A stretch of DNA of 64,000 bases from GCA-020343675 sp964462945 (GCA_964462945.1 CAYWZW010000008.1:41321-105320), one strand, 5' to 3'. Shown: positions 25,633 through 35,406, numbered from the stretch's first letter. Numbers and translations: made by a program. The notes: generated from the sequence alone by a model not told the origin.

Positions 25633-26523
25633 TCAGCGTCCCAAAATCGCGATGCCCAATTTGTCGGCAAGCTTTATCGTATCGGGTTTATCGATAATGA
25701 TGGTTTTATCTGCCTCCACGACCAGACACTTTCCTCCATTTTCCGCCAGACTGCGGATCGTATCGGGTCCCACGCACGGCACGTCAAACCGCATGTCCTG
25801 CTGCGGTCTGGAGGCCTTGATGAGCGTCCAGCCGCCCGACTTGCAGAGCGTGCCGGCCCGCTCGACCATCGCGGCCGTACCTTCTATCGCCTCGACGGCA
25901 ATGACCTCCTTCTCCTTCACCGCAATCGCCTGACCGATGTCCAGCTCGGCGAGCTTCTTGACGATTTCCCAGCCGAACTCGATATCGCCTTCGACGGATG
26001 GACGCAGCTTCGTCTGCGTCATCAGGCCCGCCGTTGCCAGATGCTCCCTGCAATACATGATTGAATTCTCCAGTATGATCCCTCCCGTGGCCAGCTCGTC
26101 GGCCACCGCGCTCAAAAGCGAGTCATTAAGCTTGGTTTTGGTTCGAAGCCGCCAGTAATAAATCCGGAATGCCCGCCAATCGGGCAGGTACCGCACAATA
26201 CGCCATGGCGTGTGAAGCCGCGGCTTGGGGACCCGGCCGACCATAACGGTCCTGGTCACCCCGTGCTTCTTGAGCTTCCGTATCCAGGACCCCGGCCGGG
26301 CCAGCGCCACCGTGTAGAATACATCGACATGCCCGGCCAGGCTTTCCTCGGCCGTTTCGGCCAGCCCGAGACAGACGACCTTCAGTCCGGCCTGCCTGGC
26401 GCCGGCGGCCACAAGAAAGGGCAGCCGGCCCTCCCCCGCAATGACGCCAAGCACGTCCGGCGGCTCGTGTCTGGTATTCTGTGTTTCGTCCAAAAAAATG
26501 CCCCGTTCAAAACCAGCAGACAT
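25633..26523 (-). CDS. lpxI: UDP-2,3-diacylglucosamine diphosphatase, LpxI family
   Basis: LpxI hydrolyses UDP-2,3-diacylglucosamine to lipid X in lipid A synthesis, and replaces LpxH in many bacteria. The 296-residue sequence has the N-terminal VLGVIAGEGRLPFLVAAGA, the KTKLNDSLLSAVADEL segment and a C-terminal QDMRFDVPCVGPDT with the conserved Asp and Pro. GAAAGAGG lies upstream of the start. It is followed (in transcription order) by the kinase gene and preceded by lpxD, so lipid A synthesis and modification are linked here. Confidence 0.9.
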   Translation of the reverse strand: MSAGFERGIFLDETQNTRHEPPDVLGVIAGEGRLPFLVAAGARQAGLKVVCLGLAETAEESLAGHVDVFYTVALARPGSWIRKLKKHGVTRTVMVGRVPKPRLHTPWRIVRYLPDWRAFRIYYWRLRTKTKLNDSLLSAVADELATGGIILENSIMYCREHLATAGLMTQTKLRPSVEGDIEFGWEIVKKLAELDIGQAIAVKEKEVIAVEAIEGTAAMVERAGTLCKSGGWTLIKASRPQQDMRFDVPCVGPDTIRSLAENGGKCLVVEADKTIIIDKPDTIKLADKLGIAILGR

Positions 26524-26604
26524 GTGAAACCTCTTTCAACGCCTGTCGTTCACGATTCTCATCACGCGGCCCACCTCTTGCCGGTGCCGGCCGCAAGCTG
26601 CGGG

Positions 26605-27678
26605 TCACATATCACTGTTCTGCTCGTTCGGCTCTTCGGAGTCGGGTTCGACCGATGAAGCGATTTGCTTTACTCGGTTCTGAAGCTCCCGAATACTCTG
26701 CCGCATTTCAGGCAGATATTGGATCATGCTGTAGGCCCGCCGGCCCAGGTTTGCCTCGACCGCCGGGGCGCCCAGGACCACCTTGTTGTCCGGGATGCTA
26801 TTGATGACGCCGGCCTGCGCGGCGACCGTTACGTTATTGCCGATGTCGATGTGACCCACAATGCCAACCTGTCCGCCGACTGTGCAGTGGTGCCCGATGT
26901 TCGTCGAGCCAGCAATGCCGACCTGGGCCACAAGCAGACAATGAGGGCCGATTCTGGTGCCGTGGCCTATTGTCACCAGGTCGCCCAATTTGCTGCCCTG
27001 GCCGATCACCGTGTCGCTCAGCGTGCCCCGCTCAATCCCGCAACAGGCGCCGATTTCGACGTCGTCTTCTATGATGACCGCACCGGTCTGCGGTATTTTG
27101 TGATGTACACCTTTGTGGGTGGCATAGCCAAATCCGTCTTCGCCGATTGTGGAGCTTGCATTGATGATGACCCGATTGCCTATTTTGCAGCCGTCGTAGA
27201 TGACCACATTAGGATATATGATGGTGTCACTGCCGATTTGGACGTCCTGTCCGACGTACACGCCGGGGTAGATGATGCAGCCGTCCTTGATTCTGGCCCC
27301 GTCTGCTATTGTCGCGAAATCGTAGATATGACAGTCGGAGCCGATTTGGGCCGTATTGGAAATCGAGGCCCGCGGACTGATTCCCACCTTCTTGTGTTTG
27401 CGATGGCCGTGCAGCAGGACCATGGTCTGCATAAAGGCATAGTAAGGGTCCTCGGTGACCAGGAGAGAGACGGGGCCGGGGGGTGTTTCCTTGCCCACGA
27501 TGACGGCGCTTGCCTTAGTTGTTCTCAGTTGCTTCTCATATTTGCGGTTGGTCAGAAAACTGATATCGCCCTGCTCGGCCCGTCCGAGCGTGGCGGTAGA
27601 TCGGATAACCACGTTGGGGTCCCCACAGACCCGTCCACCAACGTATTCGGCCAATTCACCCAAAGTTCTCTCTTGCAT
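26605..27678 (-). CDS. lpxD: UDP-3-O-acylglucosamine N-acyltransferase
   Basis: The 357-residue enzyme adds the N-linked acyl chain to UDP-3-O-acylglucosamine. The N-terminal uridine-binding domain (LGELAEYVGGRVCGDP) is followed by left-handed beta-helix hexapeptide repeats (IGSDCHIYDF, IGNRVIINASSTIG, IGHGTRIGPHCLLVAQVG). The predicted catalytic His lies in the later repeats. A short charged helix (REL, KQIASSVEP) ends the protein. Lipid A synthesis confirms a conventional outer membrane. Its position directly before lpxI fits a common pathway operon. Confidence 0.95.
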   Translation of the reverse strand: MQERTLGELAEYVGGRVCGDPNVVIRSTATLGRAEQGDISFLTNRKYEKQLRTTKASAVIVGKETPPGPVSLLVTEDPYYAFMQTMVLLHGHRKHKKVGISPRASISNTAQIGSDCHIYDFATIADGARIKDGCIIYPGVYVGQDVQIGSDTIIYPNVVIYDGCKIGNRVIINASSTIGEDGFGYATHKGVHHKIPQTGAVIIEDDVEIGACCGIERGTLSDTVIGQGSKLGDLVTIGHGTRIGPHCLLVAQVGIAGSTNIGHHCTVGGQVGIVGHIDIGNNVTVAAQAGVINSIPDNKVVLGAPAVEANLGRRAYSMIQYLPEMRQSIRELQNRVKQIASSVEPDSEEPNEQNSDM

Positions 27679-27819
27679 ACGAACACCTCTACAGAACGCC
27701 TTCTATGTACAGCGTCACCCCGCCTTGCGAATTACCAGCCAATAGGTTGATTTGGCCATTATAACAAAAGCACAGGTGGGGTCAACTTTTCCGCCGCAAC
27801 AATGCCGCCTGCCGGCGAT

Positions 27820-27910
27820 GGGTGGCAGCCTCATCCCGATGTCGTCTATCGGAATGGGGATGGTACATGCGCCAGAAACCATCCCCAAGCTGCGCTTGAG
27901 GCTACCACCC
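27820..27910. repeat. Palindromic element with 13-bp inverted ends
   Basis: GGGTGGCAGCCTC (27820-27832) and GAGGCTACCACCC (27898-27910) are inverted repeats with one mismatch. Between them are nested palindromes around AATGGGGATGG and AACCATCCCC. Part of the right half (AACCATCGCCAAGCTGCCCT) recurs at about 49830-49860. No gene is supported in 27679-27976. Confidence 0.55.
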
Positions 27911-27976
27911 GGTCGCGTGAGCTCGTACAATTGTTATATCTCCTGAGGCACGCATCAGCTCAGTTCCGCCGAGCGA

Positions 27977-29074
27977 TTATGCCGTCAAAACCTCCAGGAG
28001 CTTTCGCTGCAGTTTCGCCGAAGGTCTCCGCGCAAACGTCGCGCTGCTGCTTGAAAATACGGTTACTTCCGGTCCCAGGGGCCTGTACACAGCGGGGTTT
28101 GTCGGGCCAAAAACAGCCAGCACCCGGACTCCCATCGCCGCTGCAAGATGTGTGATTCCGCTGTCGTTACCGACAAATCCATCCGCACAGCTTAAAAGCC
28201 CCAATACGTCCGCCAAAGGCAAATTCGTCAGGTACGTTGCGACGTTGCTTATCTGGCTGCGAAAGCTTGCATCGCCGAACCTGTCCAGCTCGGCGGGCCC
28301 CAGCAGAAAGACGACCTCGACGCCCTCACAAGCAAGCTCGCGGGCTATCGCCAGGAAGTTCTCCAGACACCAGCATTTGCTCGGGCCGCCGCTGCCCGGT
28401 TGAATCACGACCAGCTTCCCGCCGGAATCAAGGCCGGCTTCGGTCAGCAGCTTTTTGCCGGTTCCGATATCGGCTTCGGTCGCCCGTATGAGGCAGTCGT
28501 CAATTTGCGATTTGCGATTTGCGATTTGCGATTGTAAATCGGCAGTCGGCAATCGGCAATCGGCAATGGCTATACCGCTTTGGTGGACAAACTGCCGGAT
28601 ATGAAAGTCGGTTACATGTTCAGAGCACTCGCCGGGCGGCTTCAAGGACAGCGTCAGGACCTCCGCGCTGTGGCTGCAATTAGCCGTGAAAATCAAGTTT
28701 TGTTCGAAGTCGCTGTCCGGCTCACCCAAAAACGTGGCTATCCACGCATAGTCGGAAAAGGCCGTGATCAGAGGGTCCGGGTCTGCCAAATCAAATGTCT
28801 CGGTCTTGGCGTACAAGCGATGCAGATCCATCGAGTCAATGGACCGGACGCCGTCGATACAGGACCTGCCCGGCAAGATGCCGATGTATTCGGTGTGGCC
28901 CAGAAGATCGATCCCGCCCAGTCGAAGGGCGTCTTTCATAAACGCGGCCAACGGGAGCGTCAATATGCAATCGCCAATCGCCCCCGGCTGCACGATCAGC
29001 CCTCGGTGCATTTTTCGTGCCGCCTCAGCACCTTTTTCCCGCACCATGTCCAAAATGTTATCGTGTGCCTGCAT
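27977..29074 (-). CDS. GT9 family (heptosyltransferase-like) glycosyltransferase
   Basis: From the ATG at 29074 the protein has 365 residues; a TTG start lies two codons earlier. The GT9 N-terminus reads GLIVQPGAIGDCILTLPLAAF. The C-terminal nucleotide-sugar domain has VVIQPGSGGPSKCW, the conserved FVGNDSGITHLAAAMG and VLAVFGPTNPAVYRP. GT9 enzymes transfer heptose or similar sugars onto lipid A-Kdo or the inner core. An unusual segment of about 22 residues (IADCRLPTADLQSQIANRK) is encoded by a heptameric DNA repeat inserted in frame. It does not belong to the fold. Confidence 0.85.
   Translation of the reverse strand: MQAHDNILDMVREKGAEAARKMHRGLIVQPGAIGDCILTLPLAAFMKDALRLGGIDLLGHTEYIGILPGRSCIDGVRSIDSMDLHRLYAKTETFDLADPDPLITAFSDYAWIATFLGEPDSDFEQNLIFTANCSHSAEVLTLSLKPPGECSEHVTDFHIRQFVHQSGIAIADCRLPTADLQSQIANRKSQIDDCLIRATEADIGTGKKLLTEAGLDSGGKLVVIQPGSGGPSKCWCLENFLAIARELACEGVEVVFLLGPAELDRFGDASFRSQISNVATYLTNLPLADVLGLLSCADGFVGNDSGITHLAAAMGVRVLAVFGPTNPAVYRPLGPEVTVFSSSSATFARRPSAKLQRKLLEVLTA
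28501..28567. repeat. Heptameric DNA repeat inserted in frame within the GT9 gene
   Basis: On the plus strand it is a run of CGATTTG units followed by runs of CGGCAAT. Similar runs (CAATCGAAAATCG, CAATAGTCAATAG) lie between genes at 38925-38955, 46070-46110 and 47455-47490. This shows a mobile or slippage-prone repeat that also entered a gene. Confidence 0.7.
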
Positions 29075-29185
29075 ACGCAATCGCCAAGTGTTCCCGTTGC
29101 TATGATACTAACCTCAATCCGCCGCCTTGTCAATCATGGACAGCACACAGGACTGGTCTTTGGCGGCCCGGGCTCCGGCCGGTCA

Positions 29186-30526
29186 TCAATCATGGGCCTG
29201 TTCGCTTTGAATGGATTTGAACGATCTCAGTATGAATCCGCCTAACACAAGCACCACGCCCACCATGACGGTCAGCAGCAATCCCTTGTGCTTTTCCGTC
29301 CAGGCAACAGGTCTTTCCTCAGTTTGTTTGAATAGCGGATTGCCGGTAATGTCCTCCAGCCTGGCTGTCCTGGCGCTGACCCGCAACGGATCACTGAGCC
29401 TCTGTTTGAGATCGTACCGCGGCATGCCTGCTGATTCCGAGCCGACATAGAGCAGCAGGGGGGCGTTATCCTTGCTCTCGAAGACTATCTCATGTGCCGT
29501 CATGTTCGCCGAGGCCGGCTTTAGCGAGATGGGTTTATCATCGTAGTTTTGGATTTCAACTTTCACATACCGGTGAACGCGCCTGCCCGATGGGATACGT
29601 AAAACCAGTCTTTCACGCTTCTGCCCGTCCGGCCCGATATACCTGTAAATCGCATCACCGATTATTCTCTCCCAGCTTACCTCGACCTCTCTGAACCGCT
29701 GCCTGCTGTCTTCGCTATCGATCCGGACCTTCCGCGCGGCGGCGTCTCTGCCGTCCACGGTGACGTACCGGTAAAAGAAGTCGTCGGCGATGTCAAGCTC
29801 GATTTCGGTTACGGGCAGTAATCGATATACCAGATCGTAAAGATAGATGCTCGAACGGTTCTTATCATCTTCGCTATGCTCTACCAGCACCATCTTCACC
29901 GGTCGGCGCTCCGCACGGCTTTGCTCTATCCTGGATGCCTTTACGGCACCAATCACAGGACTGTTCTGCTCGGCCTCCATGGGCGAAACGGAGATCCGCA
30001 GATACCGGTAGTCATTGGCCGGCAAGTCAACCTGCTCGAATCGTCTGTCATAGCTCACCGCGAAGACGTATGCCTGCTCGATGAGCGTAAAAAATTCGAT
30101 ATTGTCGTTGGAGCCCTCGATCTTGACGGCCCGCCTGAAATTGCTTCCCCCCGTTACGACCTTAATGGAATTCTTCGTCGTCTTGTCCCCAAAATCCAGC
30201 GTTACCATGGCGGCACGGTCCGCATTTATCGAGCGGTTTATCACCGCCGGTTCGTACGTTTGCGTCCGTGTGGTATCCTGCGGTTCGGTCAGCACGTAAG
30301 GTATCTGTTCGCCGCCCGTATTGATAAGTCGAATATCACCCAAATCGCGCCGTGCAACGTTGTAAACATCGGGCGCGAGCGCCAACCTGCAGTATTCGTC
30401 GGCGCCCTGTTCAATAGTCACTTCGGCGCGGTATTGCCACTGGGCCAGGTCCACTGCAACAGTATGATTACCCGCGCCGGCCAGCAGCAAAATAACAGCC
30501 CCGATCAAAGTCCCCGACATGCTCAT
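29186..30526 (-). CDS. DUF3999 family protein
   Basis: This 446-residue protein has an N-terminal signal (GTLIGAVILLLAGAGNHTVA), a large beta-rich periplasmic region and one transmembrane helix near the C-terminus (LLLTVMVGVVLVLGGFILR). The central YVFAVSYDRRFEQVDL and YVTVDGRDAAARKVRID segments resemble DUF3999 proteins. These are typically encoded with DUF2339 membrane proteins, as here with an ATGA overlap. Both domains are of unknown function. The partnership suggests a complex of a multispanning protein with a periplasmic subunit. Confidence 0.82.
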   Translation of the reverse strand: MSMSGTLIGAVILLLAGAGNHTVAVDLAQWQYRAEVTIEQGADEYCRLALAPDVYNVARRDLGDIRLINTGGEQIPYVLTEPQDTTRTQTYEPAVINRSINADRAAMVTLDFGDKTTKNSIKVVTGGSNFRRAVKIEGSNDNIEFFTLIEQAYVFAVSYDRRFEQVDLPANDYRYLRISVSPMEAEQNSPVIGAVKASRIEQSRAERRPVKMVLVEHSEDDKNRSSIYLYDLVYRLLPVTEIELDIADDFFYRYVTVDGRDAAARKVRIDSEDSRQRFREVEVSWERIIGDAIYRYIGPDGQKRERLVLRIPSGRRVHRYVKVEIQNYDDKPISLKPASANMTAHEIVFESKDNAPLLLYVGSESAGMPRYDLKQRLSDPLRVSARTARLEDITGNPLFKQTEERPVAWTEKHKGLLLTVMVGVVLVLGGFILRSFKSIQSEQAHD

Positions 30527-32934
30527 TTTGAATCTCCCAATTGCTCGACCTCGTCTTTTTCCGACAACATCGCGTCAAAAAAGCCCTTCTTTTTCAGGAA
30601 CTGATAGAGATATGACACGCTCACCAGGGTCACGCCGGTGGCCAGAAAGGCCGCAATGCGGTACACGCTCTTGACGGTACTTGTGTCCAAAATGAAGACC
30701 TTCACAAGAAGTAAGGCGAATAATCCCAGCGAGATAAACCGCAGTATTCTGTTCTTTCGCCAGAAGCCCAGCGCCATCAGGGCCGCTCCGTAAACAGCCC
30801 ACATCACGGAAATGTACATGTGCGACAGGAACCTCCAGTTACTGATTGTCACGCCGAACCGGTCCCGGCAGTACCAATAAAGATATATTTCTTCGGTCAG
30901 CAGCACCCATAGCACGAATATCCCCGCCAGGGCAAATGTCATCGTGAACATTCGAGTGTACGGACCCTGCCGGCGTTCTCCGCTGAGCAGCCGGCCGGCC
31001 GCGAAAAGCGACGCCACGAACACCAGGACAATCCCGAAATCCGCATTCGCAAAGATCACAAAGCTGGCGCCGTAAAACTCATCAAACGCCACCATTGCAA
31101 AAATCGAGCCTACCCCGGCCAGAATCATCGCCAATACCGTGCAAACAATTCCCTCCGGACATATCGGCCGCACAAGAAGAATCAGCGGGAACGCGGCAAA
31201 AAGGATAACCATCCCCTTGAGGAATAATCTGTTCCCAACGGCTCTTTCCGCAACGTTGTAATCGCAATGCCCGTACCATTCCATTGCTGCCGCCGCCATT
31301 AACAAAAGCGTCGTCGCACCGTACAGAATGTCCACAATCAGCCTGCGTTGGTCCTCGGGCAGTTCCGAAGTCCTTCTATATATGATATGGCACACGAGCA
31401 CCGCGCCCGCAACAAAACACCACGTGCCGAAAGCGGGGTTAAAGACGAGTGTAAATGCGCCGGTGTGCATCGGCAGTTGGTGCAGCAACTGGCCAAGGCT
31501 CAACAAAAGGGCCACGGCACCTCCGACCTGCGTCCAGATACTGCGGTATCTCAGCCCGATAACCGCCAATACCACCCCCTCTGCCGCCCAGGCGATCGCC
31601 ACGGCATACATTCTCAGGTAGAGCGGCACGGCAATCGTCAGGAAGAAAAGCCCGATCACCAGCAGCGCGAGCCGCAGGTTCAAGTCGTCTTTGCACCGCT
31701 TGACCACCACAACCATCATGACCAAGTGGGCCGCGCACAAACCGATTGCACAATAGGCAAGCTCCATGCGGTACTTCGCAAATAGAATAGTCCAAAGGTA
31801 GTAAAAGACGACCGCCGCATTCGCCAGGACAAGACTTACGTCCTCTCTTTGAGCTTGTAGGGGCAACCTGCCATGGTTGCCCGACGGATTGGGCGGCCAC
31901 ACAGGGCCGCTCCTACTGATCAATTCGTGAAGTATCGGTGTGACGAGGTAAAGCACGAAGAATATACCGAGCCACGCTAATGCGACGGGCATTTGTTCCG
32001 GCATCCCTTCAACCAGCCGCATCGCAGGCCGATAGAACTTCTCGAACCACCCTGTGTAAAGCAGAAACGTTCCAATGAACGTCAGAGCACCCACCGCTTG
32101 CCACTTCCGGTAGTACGCACACAGCATGGCGCCGACGCCCAGCACGAGGACGTAACAGAACAGGGGGGTGGGAAGGTTCTCACCCGTTGAGACGATCACC
32201 GGTGTCAGGAATCCGCCGAGCAAAGAAAGCAATGCCGCCACAATCTCGTTCAGGCTTACCGCGTAAAGCATCGCTGCCGCTGTAACACATATCGCAAGAA
32301 CAAAACCCGGTGTCGGGCCGATCAATCCGTAATACCGATACGCCGAGAAAACCGCGGCATACAGTATCGCAAAGCCCAGGGCCGTTACCGCTTTGGCAAT
32401 GATTCCGTATCCGCGCCTGCGGGTTATTTCCCCAACCGCCAATGCGACGAGACCTGAAAAGGCGGCGATAGCCACTCTGCCCGAAGGCCCTATCAGGTTG
32501 GTGTCATACGCATATTTCAGGAAAAAGCCCACCGCGAAGATCACCGTGATGATGCCCGCAAAGAGGACCCACCGTGTGCCGATCTGCTGCTCAAGCCCCA
32601 AAATCTCGGCGAGGGCGGCTTTCTTGCGAGGCTCCTCCAGACGCTCGGCGGCCGCCTTCAAAAGCTCCTGCCTGACCTTGTTGTCCTCTTCGGCCCTTCT
32701 CGCTCCAGCGAGCTCCGCGGGCTGCTCCTCTTTTTTGCTTGCCTCGGCAGGTCGCCCAGGTATCGCCGCCGGCTTGGCTACTTCCTGCGGTGCGACCCTC
32801 TCTGCTTTCGGTGGCTGCTCAAGGTACATCCGTTTTGTCTTCTTCAGCGCGATGATGCTAATAATCAGGGCCACAGGTCCGGATAACATGCACACAATAG
32901 CCAGCAAAAGTAGAAAGCCAAAATTTGGTTCCAT
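30523..32934 (-). CDS. DUF2339 multispanning membrane protein
   Basis: The 803-residue protein starts with one hydrophobic helix, then a charged cytoplasmic stretch (EEQPAELAGARRAEEDNK) that includes a coiled-coil-like part. About twenty further hydrophobic helices follow (IGTRWVLFAGIITVIFAVGF, ALVVLFAL-type). This is the DUF2339 pattern. GGAGCGGAGC precedes the start. A 20-residue insertion (RSGPVWPPNPSGNHGRLPLQ) in the loop after HELIS corresponds to a palindromic DNA repeat at 31857-31916. The next gene, DUF3999, overlaps by four bases. The role is unknown. Confidence 0.85.
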   Translation of the reverse strand: MEPNFGFLLLLAIVCMLSGPVALIISIIALKKTKRMYLEQPPKAERVAPQEVAKPAAIPGRPAEASKKEEQPAELAGARRAEEDNKVRQELLKAAAERLEEPRKKAALAEILGLEQQIGTRWVLFAGIITVIFAVGFFLKYAYDTNLIGPSGRVAIAAFSGLVALAVGEITRRRGYGIIAKAVTALGFAILYAAVFSAYRYYGLIGPTPGFVLAICVTAAAMLYAVSLNEIVAALLSLLGGFLTPVIVSTGENLPTPLFCYVLVLGVGAMLCAYYRKWQAVGALTFIGTFLLYTGWFEKFYRPAMRLVEGMPEQMPVALAWLGIFFVLYLVTPILHELISRSGPVWPPNPSGNHGRLPLQAQREDVSLVLANAAVVFYYLWTILFAKYRMELAYCAIGLCAAHLVMMVVVVKRCKDDLNLRLALLVIGLFFLTIAVPLYLRMYAVAIAWAAEGVVLAVIGLRYRSIWTQVGGAVALLLSLGQLLHQLPMHTGAFTLVFNPAFGTWCFVAGAVLVCHIIYRRTSELPEDQRRLIVDILYGATTLLLMAAAAMEWYGHCDYNVAERAVGNRLFLKGMVILFAAFPLILLVRPICPEGIVCTVLAMILAGVGSIFAMVAFDEFYGASFVIFANADFGIVLVFVASLFAAGRLLSGERRQGPYTRMFTMTFALAGIFVLWVLLTEEIYLYWYCRDRFGVTISNWRFLSHMYISVMWAVYGAALMALGFWRKNRILRFISLGLFALLLVKVFILDTSTVKSVYRIAAFLATGVTLVSVSYLYQFLKKKGFFDAMLSEKDEVEQLGDSK
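31857..31916. repeat. 60-bp palindromic element inside the DUF2339 coding region
   Basis: The ends are GTAGGGGC and GCTCCTAC. It holds two hairpins, GGGGCAACC/GGTTGCCC and GGGCGGCC/GGGCCGCTC. Its length is 60 bp, equal to 20 codons, so the host frame is kept. Confidence 0.7.
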
Positions 32935-33006
32935 TTGCTCCGCTCCTAAAGAAACCTACATTTTTCAATTTCAGCTACGGTTAACCGAGACCTATGAGCA
33001 CTCGGA

Positions 33007-35406
33007 CTAATCCTGAGGATAAATGATTATGCGGTCGTGGATGACGGTGATCAGGTCGTCCTTGCCGTCGCCTGTCACATCGGCGACCGTCAGCTCCCGC
33101 GGCTCGGTGACCGCCTTCGGCCGGCCCTTGGCGTCGCGATAACTCTTTTGCTCGAATATCTTGAACCGCATCGCCGGGACCGGCTTGGCGCCGGCGTCAA
33201 GCGCGAGTATCTCGATGTGATCGTTTGCGTGCTCCACCATGATGATGTCGGTCCGGCCGTCACTGTTCACATCGCCCGCCGTAAGGTTGCCGTATAGGCC
33301 CTCTTTGATCTTTGTCTCGTAGCTGAACTGCTGCTCGAGATATTGTGCCGCGTGGCCGCCGGCCGGCGGGGTGACCAGCGCGAACTTCTCGGCGTCGAAC
33401 AGCAGCAGGCTTTTCGCCTGGCCGCCCGTGAGCGGCGCAAACAGCATCTTCAGACGGGCCGCACTGCCCCACTTGCCGACATCCAGCTCTTTCTCAAGCC
33501 GGTAGGTCTTGTCACTGCCGCGTTTGAGTATCTGAAGCTGGCCCTTCGCGCCATCCAGCAGAAGAATCGCAGGACTGTCCGCATCGGACCGGCGGTCGAT
33601 GTCGAAAGCGGCGACGGCCGATATTTGGCTTTCCGTGCTCTTGGCATTGTACTGGTCGATCACACTCCATGCGCGGCCCTTGGAGAAAACCAGGCTTCGC
33701 GCGAAGTTTTTCTGCGCCACCAGCAGCTCTTGCCCGGCCTTGCCGTCCACGTCGGCCACAGCGATCGAACGCAGGCTGGCCTCCTTGATTAAACTGGCCT
33801 GAGCGTCCGGCGAGTCGATAACTTCCCATTTGTCCTTTTGGACCTGACGCACTAATATCGGAGACTCATAGCTGACAAATATCAGGACGTCCAGCAGGCC
33901 GTCCTGGTCCACATCCAGCACCTTCAGACCATCCGGATTGGCGGAGAGTTTCTCAAGGACGGCTAATTCTCGCTCTTGCGAATCGGTTTGTTTCTCTCGT
34001 GCCGTCACATTACGGACCGCCCTGAGAGTTCGTATGTCCTTTTCACCTTTCGATATATAGACACAATCCGTCGTGCCGTCCCGGTCAATATCGGCCAGCT
34101 CCATAGCCAGCGGCTCGCCCGTCACGTCAACCGGCTGCGGGAACGATAATCGGTCGTTTTCAAATCGGCTCAGGCCGATGACCTTTTCCTTGATGCTCAA
34201 AACGCCCAGTTCGGTCTTGCCGTCGGCGTCAATGTCCACGGCGGACAAACTCGTGATATCGGAAAAAGCGGGGAAACGCGCCGGCTCAGCCAATCCGAGT
34301 CCGGCTGTCTGCCTGTAGAAAATAAGCTCCGCCGCCCCCGGATCGCTGATGACGACATCCGGCAGGCCGTCACCGTCGAAATCGCCGGCGGCCAGGTCGC
34401 GCTTCGCGCTGTCCTGCCCCGAAGCCAGAGGATAAAACAGGATCGGCCAGTCGGGATCTTTGCGGTTTTCAGCGGACAGTTTGTAGCAGATCAGCCGGCC
34501 GCTCACGCTGTCAACGGTCAGGATCTCATCGCCGGCTGTCTCATTGATGTTGTGAAGCATCAGGGCGAAGGGCCTTTCAATAAAGAATTGCAGTTGCGGA
34601 CCCAGACTTCCGGTTTTCAGGCCGAAGCGGACGTGCAGCGGCTTCTCCGCGTCGCTCGTTACAAGGACCAGGTCGTTGATGGCGTCGCCGTTCAGGTCGC
34701 CGGCCTCGATCCCCAGCGTCTGTGCGGAGGCCGGATACTTGACCGGCTCGGCCAGCAAGCCCTCTTTTTGCACCACGATATAGACGCCGTCCCGGCCGGC
34801 CAGAGCCAAATCATCCGCGCCGTCGTGAGTCAAATCGGCGCACACCAGCGCATTGGCAGTCCCCAGGCCGTCATCTATTGCGATCTTCTCCCTCGTATGC
34901 CAGCTCAATGATTTCGGCTCGCCTGCTTTCGTCTCGCCGGGTCTTTGCAGGATCACGTACAGACCTCTTGGCTCACCGTAGAAGGCCAGGTCCGTCAATC
35001 CATCCGAGTTCAAGTCTCCGCAGACCAGGTTGTACAGCTTCTGCGAGACGGGGATGCTCTGCGCATCAAACCGGGTAGGGGGGACGATGGCGTTGACGTC
35101 GATGTCGTTGGGATCGACGGCGATTTCCGTTTCGCCCGGCCCTACGGCTTCTTTTTGTATGAGCAACTCGATTCTGGCCTTCCTGTTGTTGACGATGGCC
35201 ATATCCTTCCGGCCGTCCCCATTGAAGTCCGCGACCCGCAAGCTGCCTACGCCCCAGTCCAGCTTGACGATCTCCATCTCTTTGAAGCCGTAGTATTCCG
35301 AGAGGTCGGGGGAATCGGCCTGCTGAGCCTGGACCCCGGCCCCGACGACGCCCGCAAGAACAATTGCGAACAAAACTTTATTTAGCCGCACGATGAGAAT
35401 CTCCAT
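33007..35406 (-). CDS. Secreted FG-GAP/VCBS repeat protein
   Basis: The 799-residue protein from ATG 35406 (behind CGGAGA) begins with a signal (LNKVLFAIVLAGVVGAGVQA). It then has many FG-GAP-like repeats, each with a DxNxDGxxD calcium-type loop, for example VADFNGDGRKDMAIVNN, GDLNSDGLTDLAFYG, GDFDGDGLPDVVI and VADVTGDGKDDLITV. These build a beta-propeller fold that binds calcium and often protein or sugar ligands outside the cell. No anchor or enzyme domain is apparent. The frame extends 25 codons further upstream, but that start lacks a signal. Divergent promoter sequence toward 35969 is separate. Confidence 0.85.
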   Translation of the reverse strand: MEILIVRLNKVLFAIVLAGVVGAGVQAQQADSPDLSEYYGFKEMEIVKLDWGVGSLRVADFNGDGRKDMAIVNNRKARIELLIQKEAVGPGETEIAVDPNDIDVNAIVPPTRFDAQSIPVSQKLYNLVCGDLNSDGLTDLAFYGEPRGLYVILQRPGETKAGEPKSLSWHTREKIAIDDGLGTANALVCADLTHDGADDLALAGRDGVYIVVQKEGLLAEPVKYPASAQTLGIEAGDLNGDAINDLVLVTSDAEKPLHVRFGLKTGSLGPQLQFFIERPFALMLHNINETAGDEILTVDSVSGRLICYKLSAENRKDPDWPILFYPLASGQDSAKRDLAAGDFDGDGLPDVVISDPGAAELIFYRQTAGLGLAEPARFPAFSDITSLSAVDIDADGKTELGVLSIKEKVIGLSRFENDRLSFPQPVDVTGEPLAMELADIDRDGTTDCVYISKGEKDIRTLRAVRNVTAREKQTDSQERELAVLEKLSANPDGLKVLDVDQDGLLDVLIFVSYESPILVRQVQKDKWEVIDSPDAQASLIKEASLRSIAVADVDGKAGQELLVAQKNFARSLVFSKGRAWSVIDQYNAKSTESQISAVAAFDIDRRSDADSPAILLLDGAKGQLQILKRGSDKTYRLEKELDVGKWGSAARLKMLFAPLTGGQAKSLLLFDAEKFALVTPPAGGHAAQYLEQQFSYETKIKEGLYGNLTAGDVNSDGRTDIIMVEHANDHIEILALDAGAKPVPAMRFKIFEQKSYRDAKGRPKAVTEPRELTVADVTGDGKDDLITVIHDRIIIYPQD

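Noticed and set aside
28501..28567. Possible CRISPR-like array
   Set aside because: Units are only 7 bases without spacers; it is a simple repeat inside a gene.
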